Shown here in pieces: positions 1-7,950 of a stretch of 30,795 nucleotides of DNA. Under the pieces are notes generated by a model. It was given only the letters and a program-made list of their open reading frames with translations. It did not search any database and was not told the origin of the DNA. Made by a program: the position numbers and the translations under genes. Where the stretch lies: NCBI GenBank assembly GCA_937902665.1, contig CALELM010000043.1, positions 1 through 30,795 on the forward strand, in the 5' to 3' direction. The stretch's first letter is position 1. Every line of letters starts with the position of its first letter. This DNA is from an uncultured Selenomonadaceae bacterium. GTDB taxonomy: Bacteria > Bacillota > Negativicutes > Selenomonadales > Selenomonadaceae.

Positions 1-82
1 GCGGTGAGCATATCTCCCGCTTCGTTGAAACGTGAATTGGAGGAAAAATGCTTATGGCATTTTCTTGAACGATGGCGTTATA
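1..82 (+). repeat. MITE-like dispersed repeat, partial copy cut by the left edge
   Basis: This stretch is the inverse of 12652-12735 in the complete copy, with only scattered mismatches. It ends in the same terminal heptamer, CGTTATA (76-82). An internal hairpin pairs AAAATGC (47-52 region) with GCATTTT just before TTGAAC. The other terminus lies left of the window. At the junction with unique DNA the end of the repeat reads TATAAT (79-84), a perfect -10 hexamer upstream of the rodZ-like gene. Confidence 0.8.
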
Positions 83-88
83 ATGTAG
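65..88 (+). promoter_or_regulatory. possible promoter at the repeat edge, upstream of the rodZ-like gene
   Basis: TATAAT (79-84) is formed by the repeat terminus plus two flanking bases. A TTGAAC hexamer lies at 65-70, but only 8 bases away, too close to be its -35. TTGAAC could instead pair with the weaker TATGAA 18 bases downstream. Both readings are imperfect, so this is a candidate only. The gene's ribosome binding site follows at 122-127. Confidence 0.3.
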
Positions 89-134
89 TATGAAATGATT
101 ATTCTTCATGCGAGTAGTTATAGGAGGAAGATGC

Positions 135-959
135 ATGGTTGGGGTTATGCTCCAGAGTGAGCGTGAAAGACAGAGGTTGACAATTCAAGATGTAGCACGT
201 GCTACAAGTATCCGTGCTTTGTACATAGAAGCAATAGAAAATGGGGATTATGCTGCTTTGCCAGCTGAGGTTTATACCAAGGGGTTTGTTCGTAATTATG
301 CCAATTTTTTAAAGATGGATGCAGATGCTTGCGTGAAGCAATATATGTTGGATATTCATTCTGAGTTGCCAGTGCCAGATGCTTCGAAAGATTTGTCCAT
401 GCGGGGAGAGAAGCAACGTGATTCCGCACAGGAGAGGTCTGCAAGTTTTGAGATGAAAAAGAAGGGAAATACATATCATCAGAACCAGAATATGTTGTTT
501 TTGGGTGCAGCAGCGATTCTCATAGTTTTGCTTTGCGGTGCGTTTTTCGCTTTTTCTCAGGATAGTACGACTGTGGCAAGCAAGCCTGTGGAATCATCAA
601 AGGCAGAAGAAAAGGCTGTGGATACTTCAATTGTGAAAGAAAATTTTGTGAAGGAAGAAGCCAAGCCCAAAGAAGAAAACACGATCAAAGAAGCTCCCAA
701 GGCTTTGGATCATGTGGAGGTTGTTGCAAAATTTATGGATAGATGCTGGACGAGCGTTTCCGTGGATGGAAACAGTGTATTTGAAGGCACGGTAGAAGAT
801 GGAAAAGTTATGACATGGGAAGGACAGGAAAAAATCACTATTACAGCAGGAAATGCCGGTGCTGTTGAAGTTTCTTGCAATGGCAAGGATATGGGGCGGT
901 TTGGCAATGTCGGAGAGGTCGTGGAGAAGGTATTTCAGAAGGATGCGTTGCAGGAATGA
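135..959 (+). CDS. RodZ-like helix-turn-helix membrane protein
   Basis: The predicted role is a RodZ-family cell-shape protein that links the MreB cytoskeleton to the membrane; that role is known for the family and inferred here. Residues 5-70 are an HTH_25-type domain, with the typical series ending in YTKGFVRNYANFL. A charged linker follows, then one membrane span around residues 120-145 (MLFLGAAAILIVLLCGAFF) and a Lys/Glu-rich stretch. The C-terminal 70 residues resemble the extracytoplasmic DUF4115 domain. I chose the ATG at 135 because AGGAGG lies at 122-127, 7 bases upstream; an earlier in-frame ATG at 108 has no such site. The stop overlaps the next gene's start as ATGA. Confidence 0.8.
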   Translation: MVGVMLQSERERQRLTIQDVARATSIRALYIEAIENGDYAALPAEVYTKGFVRNYANFLKMDADACVKQYMLDIHSELPVPDASKDLSMRGEKQRDSAQERSASFEMKKKGNTYHQNQNMLFLGAAAILIVLLCGAFFAFSQDSTTVASKPVESSKAEEKAVDTSIVKENFVKEEAKPKEENTIKEAPKALDHVEVVAKFMDRCWTSVSVDGNSVFEGTVEDGKVMTWEGQEKITITAGNAGAVEVSCNGKDMGRFGNVGEVVEKVFQKDALQE

Positions 960-2782
960 AAGGGTTTCTTTCAATTTCGAGAGCAGATATGAAGGAAAGA
1001 GGTTGGGAACAGCTAGATTTTGTTTTTGTTTCAGGAGATGCTTATGTAGATCATCCGAGCTTTGGACCTGCAATTATTTGCCGTTTGCTGGAAAAACATG
1101 GCTATAAGGTTGGTTTGATTCCTCAGCCGGATTGGCATTCTACGCGGGATTTTGCCCGTTTAGGAAAGCCACGGTTGGGGTTTCTTGTTTCTGCAGGCAA
1201 TATGGATTCTCTTTTGAGCAAATATACGGCAGCTAAGAAAATTCGGGGTGAGGATGCATACTCGCCAGGAGGGAAAATTGGCTGCCGTCCAGAACGGGCC
1301 TTGATTGTTTATTGTAATCGTTTGCGTGAACTTTGGGATGATGTTCCCATTATTATAGGTGGGATTGAAGGAAGTTTGCGGAGGTTGGCTCATTACGATT
1401 ATTGGACGGACTCTGTCAGAAGGTCAGTTTTGGTTGACAGCATGGCAGATTTGTTGGTTTATGGCATGGGGGAACATGCTATTTTGGAAATTGCATCGGA
1501 ACTTCATCGAGGAATTGAGGTTTCAAATCTTCAAGATGTGCGAGGTACTTGTTTTCGCGTTCCCAATTTTGATTATGTTTGGGATTATGAAAAACTGCCA
1601 TCGTATGCAGAAGTGAAAGAAAGCAAGAGACTTTTTGCAGAGGCCTTCAAAACGGAATACTTAGAACAGGATCCCATAAGAGGCAAGCGTTTGGCACAAC
1701 AGAATGATGAATGGTGTGTTGTGCAGAATCCTCCCGCACTTCCGCTCACGGAAGAGGAAATGGATGAGGTATATGACCTACCGTATATGCGTACCTATCA
1801 TCCAGTGTATGAAGCTGCTGGCGGAGTCCCGGCTATCAAGGAAGTGCAGTTTAGTTTAGTAAGCCAGAGAGGATGCTTTGGCGGATGCAGCTTTTGTGCT
1901 ATTATTTCTCATGAAGGACGTATAATCCAGAGACGCAGCCATGCTTCCGTCTTGAAGGAAGCAAAGCTTTTGGTGAAAATGAAAGGATTTAAGGGGTACA
2001 TTCATGATGTGGGAGGACCAACCGCAAATTTTCGTCGAACATCCTGTGATAGGCAGCTTAAGGTTGGAACCTGCCGAGCGAAAGCGTGTCTTTCTCCGCA
2101 GCCGTGCAGGAGCCTGATTGCAGATCACAGCGATTATTTGCAGCTACTGAGAGAAATTCGTTCTTTGCCTGGTGTAAAAAAAGTATTTATTCGCTCCGGT
2201 GTGCGTTTTGATTATCTGCAATTAGCGCAGGATGAAGATGAGTTCTTGGAGGAGCTTTGCAAATATCATATCAGCGGTCAGTTGAAAATAGCGCCGGAGC
2301 ATATTTCTGACAGAGTAACTAAGCTGATGGGGAAGTCCTCGAAGGAGGTTTATCTTCGATTTGCAAAGAAATTTAGAAAGGTAAATGAACGATTGGGAAA
2401 AAAGCAATATTTAGTACCTTATTTTATGTCAAGCCATCCGGGAGCATCCTTGCAGGATGCTATAGAGCTTGCGGAATTTATTCGTGACCTTGGGTATCGT
2501 CCTGAACAAGTACAGGATTTCATCCCAACCCCTGGAACTTTGTCTACATGCATGTATTATACAGGCTGTCATCCATTGACTGGAGAAAAGGTTTGCACGG
2601 CAAAGTCCTATGAGGAAAAGAAAATGCAGCGGGCTTTACTGCAGTATTGGAGACCTCAAAACTATGAAATTGTATGTAAGGCACTGCGAATGGCACATAG
2701 GGAAGATTTGATTGGCTTTGGCAAACGTTGCCTTGTAAAGCCACATGAGAAGAAAAAAGAATTTTATAAAAAGAAGGTGTAA
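956..2782 (+). CDS. YgiQ family radical SAM protein (UPF0313)
   Basis: A 608-residue radical SAM protein of the YgiQ/UPF0313 family, whose substrate is unknown. The N-terminal part has the family hallmark DFVFVSGDAYVDHPSFG and a B12-binding-like fold region. The 4Fe-4S motif CxxxCxxC is at C307, C311 and C314 (CFGGCSFC). The C-terminal region contains the family's VQDFIPTPGT stretch and a basic tail. The ATG at 956 overlaps the rodZ-like stop (ATGA), which suggests translational coupling; an open frame extends further upstream but only inside the previous gene. nrdR follows after 5 bases. Family assignment is firm; function is not known. Confidence 0.88.
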   Translation: MKGFLSISRADMKERGWEQLDFVFVSGDAYVDHPSFGPAIICRLLEKHGYKVGLIPQPDWHSTRDFARLGKPRLGFLVSAGNMDSLLSKYTAAKKIRGEDAYSPGGKIGCRPERALIVYCNRLRELWDDVPIIIGGIEGSLRRLAHYDYWTDSVRRSVLVDSMADLLVYGMGEHAILEIASELHRGIEVSNLQDVRGTCFRVPNFDYVWDYEKLPSYAEVKESKRLFAEAFKTEYLEQDPIRGKRLAQQNDEWCVVQNPPALPLTEEEMDEVYDLPYMRTYHPVYEAAGGVPAIKEVQFSLVSQRGCFGGCSFCAIISHEGRIIQRRSHASVLKEAKLLVKMKGFKGYIHDVGGPTANFRRTSCDRQLKVGTCRAKACLSPQPCRSLIADHSDYLQLLREIRSLPGVKKVFIRSGVRFDYLQLAQDEDEFLEELCKYHISGQLKIAPEHISDRVTKLMGKSSKEVYLRFAKKFRKVNERLGKKQYLVPYFMSSHPGASLQDAIELAEFIRDLGYRPEQVQDFIPTPGTLSTCMYYTGCHPLTGEKVCTAKSYEEKKMQRALLQYWRPQNYEIVCKALRMAHREDLIGFGKRCLVKPHEKKKEFYKKKV

Positions 2783-2787
2783 AGGTA

Positions 2788-3252
2788 ATGCGTTGTCCAT
2801 TTTGCCAAAAGGAAGATAGCAGAGTCATAGATTCTCGTGCTGCTGATGACGGGAATGCGATTCGCAGGAGAAGGGAATGTGGGGGCTGTGGCCGTCGGTT
2901 TACGACCTATGAAATCGTAGAGCAGGTTCCATTGATGGTGAAAAAGAATGATGGGAGACGAGAACAATTTCAACGGCAAAAGCTGATGGATGGATTGATT
3001 CGCTCCTGTGAGAAGAGGGATATTTCTATGGAGCGCATTGTTACTCTAGGGAATTCTATTGAGCGTGAATTGCGTAATACAATGGAGCGGGAAGTAACGG
3101 CAAAGTCCATTGGAGAATTGGTCATGGAAAGATTAAAGGACTTTGATGAGGTTGCATATATACGATTCGCTTCCGTTTATCGAAAGTTTCGTGATATTAG
3201 CAGCTTTCAGGATGAACTGGAGCTTTTAAAGTGTAGGGAAAAGAAGCTGTAA
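2788..3252 (+). CDS. nrdR: transcriptional repressor NrdR
   Basis: NrdR is the nucleotide-sensing repressor of ribonucleotide reductase genes; it binds ATP or dATP through its ATP-cone and DNA through a zinc ribbon. The N-terminus shows the zinc ribbon Cys pairs C3/C6 and C31/C34 (CGGCGRRF). Residues about 49-139 form the ATP-cone, beginning PLMVKKNDGRREQFQ and including VAYIRFASVYRKF. The length of 154 residues is typical. AAGGTG precedes the ATG closely. No ribonucleotide reductase gene or obvious NrdR box pair was seen in the window, so its targets lie elsewhere. Confidence 0.95.
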   Translation: MRCPFCQKEDSRVIDSRAADDGNAIRRRRECGGCGRRFTTYEIVEQVPLMVKKNDGRREQFQRQKLMDGLIRSCEKRDISMERIVTLGNSIERELRNTMEREVTAKSIGELVMERLKDFDEVAYIRFASVYRKFRDISSFQDELELLKCREKKL

Positions 3253-3269
3253 TTTGGAGGCAGGATGGC

Positions 3270-4994
3270 TTGACTTGGGAATTAAAAGCAGAGTTAAAGG
3301 AAACGTTGAAAAAGGAGCAGGGCTGCTGCAGGCATCCTCTGGGCGGGCGAGATCGATTTGCACTTGTTTATCCGAATTCATATCATGTAGGTATGTCAAA
3401 TTTAGGTTTTCATATTGTCTATGACCTTTTAAATCGAAGGAATGATACAGCTTGTGAGAGGGTATTCCTTCCGGACAGCAAGCTGATGGAACGCTATGCA
3501 AAAACAAGTACGCCCATCATGTCACTGGAAACACAAAGTCCGCTTTATGAGTTTGCTATGATAGGGTTTGCGATTTCCTTTGAAATGGATTACTTCAATG
3601 TTCTAAAAATCTTGGAAATGGGAAAAGTTAGGCTTATTGCAAAGGAACGGGGAGAAATGGATCCTATAGTTATTGCTGGAGGACCATGCGCTACTTTTAA
3701 TCCTGAGCCACTTAGCTTGTTTTTTGATGCTTTCATTATTGGCGAGGGTGAAGCAATTCTTCCTGAATTTATGGATGTTTACCATCAGGCAAGGCTGGAA
3801 GGGGTATCTCGTGATGAGCTGCTTCATCGCATGGCAAAAATTCCTGGGGTTTATGTGCCGTCTCTGTACGAGCACTGCTACAATGAAAATGGACAAATTT
3901 CTGAGATTATCTCCATAGACAATACGCCCCTTGAAGTAAAAAGGCAGTGGGTAAGAAATTTGGATGAATATCCTGCCCATACGGTAGTTCATACGGAAGA
4001 CACGGAGTTTCAGTTATACCTTATAGAAACGTCACGAGGCTGTGGCCGTCATTGCAGATTTTGCATGGCAGGCTATTGTTTTCGGAAACCTCGCAACCGT
4101 TCTCTTTCCGTCTTAAAGGAGGAAGTCAAGAAAGCGATTCCTTATGGAAAGCGTATTGGCTTGATGGGTGCAGCCATTTCCGATTATCCTGAGATTAATG
4201 AGCTTTGCAGGTATATTCTGGATGTGGGACTTGATATGTCTGTAGCCTCCTTTCGTGCAGATTCTGTGACAAAGGAATTGGTTCAGGCTCTTGCAGCAAG
4301 CGGTCTAAAAACACTGACACTTGCGCCAGAAGCGGGAAGCGAGAAGATACGCTCTGTCATTAACAAGGGAATTCATGAGGAGCATCTCTTTCAAGCGATG
4401 GATTTTGGAATCGAAGCCGGCATACAGAATTTTCGGATGTATATTATGATAGGTCTTCCTTTTGAGCAGGAGGAGGATATTGCGGCAATTGTGGATCTGG
4501 CAGGCAGGTTGCAGGAGCATATGCGTGAAAAGGGCTGCAAGGGACTTTTGACGCTCAGTATCAATCCATTTGTTCCTAAGCCCTTTACGCCGTTTCAATG
4601 GTTGCCGATGGCTTCAAAAGAAAAAATAGAGAAAAGCTTAAAATTTATAAAAGATGCATTTAAGAAGAGCAAGTATGTCCGCATTATAGCGGAATCGCCA
4701 AGAGAGGCTTGCGTGCAAGCCGTACTGGCTCGCGGTGATCGGCGAATTTCCAAAGTGCTTCTGAAGGCGCATGAAAAAGGCGGAAGCAAGGCATGGAATC
4801 AAGCAATGAAGAGCGAGGGACTTTCTGCAAGTGATTATATTTATCGTATGCGGGAGAAAAATGAGGTATTTCCGTGGGCTTGCCTTAATATGGGAGTGCG
4901 GGCGGAATACCTTTATTTGGAGCTGGAAAAAGCAAAAGCTTTAAAATTTACGCAACAATGCTTTGACGGGTGCAACCGTTGTGGTGTATGCTAG
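3270..4994 (+). CDS. TIGR03960-type B12-binding radical SAM protein
   Basis: A radical SAM enzyme with an N-terminal cobalamin-binding-like domain, in the uncharacterised TIGR03960 family. Residues about 25-200 include YPNSYHVGMSNLGFHIVYDL and IVIAGGPCATFNPEP, typical of the B12-binding part. The 4Fe-4S motif is C258, C262 and C265 (CGRHCRFC), followed by conserved SAM-domain stretches such as LTLAPEAGSEKIR. The C-terminus ends in a Cys-rich CFDGCNRCGVC. The start is a TTG at 3270 with GGAGG 9 bases upstream; the nearby ATG at 3265 hits a stop at once. In many genomes this family is paired with a TIGR03936 (DUF2344) gene; no such partner is seen here. Confidence 0.85.
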   Translation: MTWELKAELKETLKKEQGCCRHPLGGRDRFALVYPNSYHVGMSNLGFHIVYDLLNRRNDTACERVFLPDSKLMERYAKTSTPIMSLETQSPLYEFAMIGFAISFEMDYFNVLKILEMGKVRLIAKERGEMDPIVIAGGPCATFNPEPLSLFFDAFIIGEGEAILPEFMDVYHQARLEGVSRDELLHRMAKIPGVYVPSLYEHCYNENGQISEIISIDNTPLEVKRQWVRNLDEYPAHTVVHTEDTEFQLYLIETSRGCGRHCRFCMAGYCFRKPRNRSLSVLKEEVKKAIPYGKRIGLMGAAISDYPEINELCRYILDVGLDMSVASFRADSVTKELVQALAASGLKTLTLAPEAGSEKIRSVINKGIHEEHLFQAMDFGIEAGIQNFRMYIMIGLPFEQEEDIAAIVDLAGRLQEHMREKGCKGLLTLSINPFVPKPFTPFQWLPMASKEKIEKSLKFIKDAFKKSKYVRIIAESPREACVQAVLARGDRRISKVLLKAHEKGGSKAWNQAMKSEGLSASDYIYRMREKNEVFPWACLNMGVRAEYLYLELEKAKALKFTQQCFDGCNRCGVC

Positions 4995-5025
4995 TATGGT
5001 ATTGGTGTTTTGTGAGGAAATTGGT

Positions 5026-5847
5026 ATGAGTTATTTTTTGCAGCACAAGCATAGTAATTTGTGGCATGGCAAATTTTCTGTTTTTCCCGAGAATCTTGTG
5101 ATACATGCGATTTCTTCCCGTCAGGGCGGAAAAAGCCAGAAGCCGTATGACAGCTTGAATCTTGGATTGCATGTAGATGATGATCCTGAGACAGTATGGG
5201 AAAATCGTTTGCTGTTTGCAAGCTCATTAGGGCTTAGGGCAGAGGATATCGTTACGCCACAGCAAATACATGGTGCACAGGTCGTTCGAGTTTACGCAGA
5301 GGACGCTGGAAGGGGAGCAAGATGTTATGGCGAGGCAGTTCCCGAAACGGATGCATTGATTACAAATGTACCAGGGCTTCCACTGATGCTTTGTTTTGCG
5401 GATTGCACGCCTATTATGTTTTTTGACCCTGAGCATGGAGCTGCAGGGATTGCGCATGGTGGTTGGAAAGGGACGGTGGCACGGATTGCCAAGTTGACGA
5501 TTGAGGCGATGCAGAAGGAGTTTCATACGAATCCTTTGGAATGTTTAGCAGGAATCGGCCCATCGATAGGACCATGCTGTTATGAAATAGGCTCGGAAGT
5601 TGCGGAGAAGTTTCGGCAGGCATTTCCGCTGTCCATAGAAAGGATCTTGCTTTCCAAGAACGGTAAAATATATTTGAATCTTTGGGAAGCTAACAGGATA
5701 CAGCTTTTGGAGGCAGGAATGAAGGAGGAAAACATAGAGCTTTCCAACACCTGCACTTCTTGCGATAATTCATGGTATTTTTCTTATCGTGCGGATGGAA
5801 AAAAAACCGGACGCATTGCTGCGATGATAGCAGTGAGAAAATACTGA
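5026..5847 (+). CDS. pgeF: peptidoglycan editing factor PgeF (YlmD/YfiH, laccase-like fold)
   Basis: Member of the multicopper-oxidase-like DUF152 family. The E. coli YfiH protein removes misincorporated L-Ser from peptidoglycan precursors; other members act as purine nucleosidases, so the substrate here is inferred. The His/Cys/His active-site set is visible as H82 (QQIHGAQ), C127 (CFADCTP) and H144 (GIAHGGWKG); the C-to-H spacing of 17 matches YfiH. Family stretches GIGPSIGPCCYEIG and NTCTSC follow. I chose the ATG at 5026, which has GAGGAAA about 8 bases upstream; an ATG at 4996 is possible but has no clear ribosome site. It opens the ylm-type division cluster. Confidence 0.88.
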   Translation: MSYFLQHKHSNLWHGKFSVFPENLVIHAISSRQGGKSQKPYDSLNLGLHVDDDPETVWENRLLFASSLGLRAEDIVTPQQIHGAQVVRVYAEDAGRGARCYGEAVPETDALITNVPGLPLMLCFADCTPIMFFDPEHGAAGIAHGGWKGTVARIAKLTIEAMQKEFHTNPLECLAGIGPSIGPCCYEIGSEVAEKFRQAFPLSIERILLSKNGKIYLNLWEANRIQLLEAGMKEENIELSNTCTSCDNSWYFSYRADGKKTGRIAAMIAVRKY

Positions 5848-5867
5848 TTGGAATTGAGGCATAGACT

Positions 5868-6572
5868 ATGATAGCAGATAATATTCGTATGGTAGAAGCC
5901 GAAATAGAAAAGGCGAAGACCGCAAGAGTTCGGGCTCCAAGGGAAGCCACTGTGCATTTGATAGCTGTTACGAAGAACCATGACATTCTTGCAATGCGAG
6001 AAGCCATTGATGCTGGAGCGAAGGAAATTGGCGAGAATCGTATTCAAGAGGCAAAGGAAAAGTTTGAGAGGCTTGAACGTAAGGTCAAATGTCATCTGAT
6101 TGGTCATTTACAGACGAACAAGGTGAAGCAGGCGGTAAAATATTTTGATTTAATTCATTCTATTGACAGTATTCATTTGGCACAGGCACTTAACCATGCA
6201 GCAGAAAAAGAAAACAAGCTTCAAGATGTGCTGGTGCAGGTTAATCTTGCAGAGGAAGAGAGCAAGTCCGGTGTTCGCAAAGAGGATTTGATGGATTTGT
6301 TGCGGACGGTAGATGAACTTTCAAATCTTAGATTAAAAGGCTTGATGATGATTGCTCCCAATTATGAAGATGCAGAGGGGTGCCGGCCGCTTTTTCGAGA
6401 AATGTATGAGATTTTTCAGAAGGTGAAAGCGATGAAGTGGAAGGCAGCAGATGTGGAGTATCTTTCTATGGGTATGTCGAATGATTATAGGATTGCTGTG
6501 GAAGAAGGCGCCAATATCGTTCGGGTTGGGACTGCGATCTTTGGAAAACGCTTGTATGGGAACATGAAATAA
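5868..6572 (+). CDS. YggS/YlmE family PLP-binding protein (PLP homeostasis)
   Basis: Single-domain PLP-binding protein related to the alanine racemase barrel. The family has no firmly known catalytic role and is linked to vitamin B6 and amino-acid homeostasis. The PLP lysine is K36 in LIAVTKNHD. Other hallmarks are GENRIQEAKEK, HLIGHLQTNKVK, IHSIDS, LMMIAPNYED, LSMGMSNDY and VRVGTAIFGKR. The 234-residue length is normal. It follows pgeF by 20 bases and precedes sepF by 13, the usual ylmD-ylmE-sepF order of Gram-positive division clusters. Confidence 0.93.
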   Translation: MIADNIRMVEAEIEKAKTARVRAPREATVHLIAVTKNHDILAMREAIDAGAKEIGENRIQEAKEKFERLERKVKCHLIGHLQTNKVKQAVKYFDLIHSIDSIHLAQALNHAAEKENKLQDVLVQVNLAEEESKSGVRKEDLMDLLRTVDELSNLRLKGLMMIAPNYEDAEGCRPLFREMYEIFQKVKAMKWKAADVEYLSMGMSNDYRIAVEEGANIVRVGTAIFGKRLYGNMK

Positions 6573-6585
6573 GGAGTGATAGTAA

Positions 6586-7101
6586 ATGGGTTTTTTGGAT
6601 AAAGTAAGCAAGAAATTGGGAATTGGCGACCAAGAGGATATGGAAGAGTATGAGGACAAGGAACTGGAACCATTAGAAAAAACGCCAGAATGGAGTAAAG
6701 AAGGAGAAAGAGATTTTGAGCGACCGATGGAAGCCAGAGCGGAGGCTAGAGGGTCGCAAAATGTAGTTGATTTTCGTGGAGCGTCGTCTGTCCGTGATAA
6801 TGTAATTGCGACAAGCAAAATGAAGGTCGTAGTGATCGAGCCGACATCTTTTGATGATTCTCAGGAAATTGCAAATTGCTTGCAGGAGAAGCGTCCTGTG
6901 GTGATCAATTTGAATAAGATAGACAAGGCAGAGGAAATGCGTATTATTGATTTTATCAGCGGTACGACTTATGCCTTGAATGGAGATATTCGGCGAGTGG
7001 GAGAAAGAGTATTCTTTTGCGCACCCAATAACGTAAATATTTCTTTTACGGAAGAAGAAAAGAAGCCTGAAAATGCGGATCTTCCTTGGTTAAAGAAATA
7101 A
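6586..7101 (+). CDS. sepF: cell division protein SepF
   Basis: SepF polymerises on the membrane and tethers FtsZ filaments at the division site. The N-terminus (MGFLDKVSKKLGIG) resembles the amphipathic membrane helix of the family. A long acidic, likely disordered linker follows to about residue 80. The C-terminal DUF552 core (about residues 82-160) holds VVVIEPTSFDDSQEIANCL, RPVVINLNKID and ISGTTYALNGDIRRVG. Start is the ATG after AAGGAGTG. Length of 171 residues is slightly long, due to the linker. It lies directly before ylmH, with no ylmG/YggT gene between them as is common elsewhere. Confidence 0.95.
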   Translation: MGFLDKVSKKLGIGDQEDMEEYEDKELEPLEKTPEWSKEGERDFERPMEARAEARGSQNVVDFRGASSVRDNVIATSKMKVVVIEPTSFDDSQEIANCLQEKRPVVINLNKIDKAEEMRIIDFISGTTYALNGDIRRVGERVFFCAPNNVNISFTEEEKKPENADLPWLKK

Positions 7102-7128
7102 AAGATAGTTTTCTTTGGAGATGAGTGC

Positions 7129-7920
7129 ATGGCATCAAAGCAAAAAGAAAAAATTATAAGGTTCTATCGAGGGACAGAAGAGGAAGAAACTGCTGTAAAG
7201 CTGGTGGATTTGGCAACGCAGGCGCTTCAGAGCCAAAAATTTCGAGTGTCAGCCTTTTTGAGTCCTTTAGGACAGGAGATTGCTGAGACAGTAAAAGCAA
7301 ATTTTCCGGGAATTAAAATTGATTTTTTTGGCGGGTATCATGGTGCTGAGCGCCAGAAGGCACTTTTTGTGGATGCATCGTTTGAAAGCCAGCCTGCTTA
7401 TGGAATTGTGGTCGTGGAGGCCTCCTGGAATGAAAAGTTTGCACATTTATCTCATAGGGATGTACTGGGTTCACTGATGGGGCTTGGTATTGAGAGAGAT
7501 TGCATAGGCGATATCCTTGTGACATCGGAATGTGCAAAAATTATTGTAGACAAGGGAATGGCAGATTTTTTGCTTGCGAATCTGACCCATATTGGTTCAG
7601 AAGCAGTTAAGTGTTCTCTGGGTGATTTGGCGGCACTGGCACCAAAAGAAGAACGCTGTAAGGAGATTCGTGCAACGGTAGCATCTATGCGCGTGGATTC
7701 TATCGCAGCAGCTGGCTTTGGAACGTCTCGCAGTCGTGCAGTGGAAGATATCGCAGCGGATAAGCTGAAAATAAATTGGCAGGCAGTAAAAAGCCCATCA
7801 CAAATGGTAAAAGAGGGAGATACCCTTTCCATGCGTGGCCGCGGACGTTTGGAAGTCGCAGAGGTTCGAGGTCAAACGAAAAAAGGACGAACTTGCGTAT
7901 TTCTGAAGCGATATCTCTGA
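7129..7920 (+). CDS. ylmH: YlmH-family S4-domain RNA-binding protein
   Basis: YlmH is an S4-domain RNA-binding protein; in B. subtilis it is linked to stalled large ribosomal subunits and quality control, which fits the RqcH gene in this window. The first about 170 residues match the YlmH N-terminal region (RVSAFLSPLGQEIAE, IDFFGGYHGAERQKAL, LGSLMGLGIERDCIGDIL). The S4 domain covers about residues 180-245, with VRVDSIAAAGFGTSRS and VKEGDTLSMRGRGR. GGAG lies 11 bases before the ATG. Length of 263 is typical. It sits between sepF and divIVA. Confidence 0.9.
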   Translation: MASKQKEKIIRFYRGTEEEETAVKLVDLATQALQSQKFRVSAFLSPLGQEIAETVKANFPGIKIDFFGGYHGAERQKALFVDASFESQPAYGIVVVEASWNEKFAHLSHRDVLGSLMGLGIERDCIGDILVTSECAKIIVDKGMADFLLANLTHIGSEAVKCSLGDLAALAPKEERCKEIRATVASMRVDSIAAAGFGTSRSRAVEDIAADKLKINWQAVKSPSQMVKEGDTLSMRGRGRLEVAEVRGQTKKGRTCVFLKRYL

Positions 7921-7950
7921 TAGATTTGATTTATAAAGGAGAAATGGATT

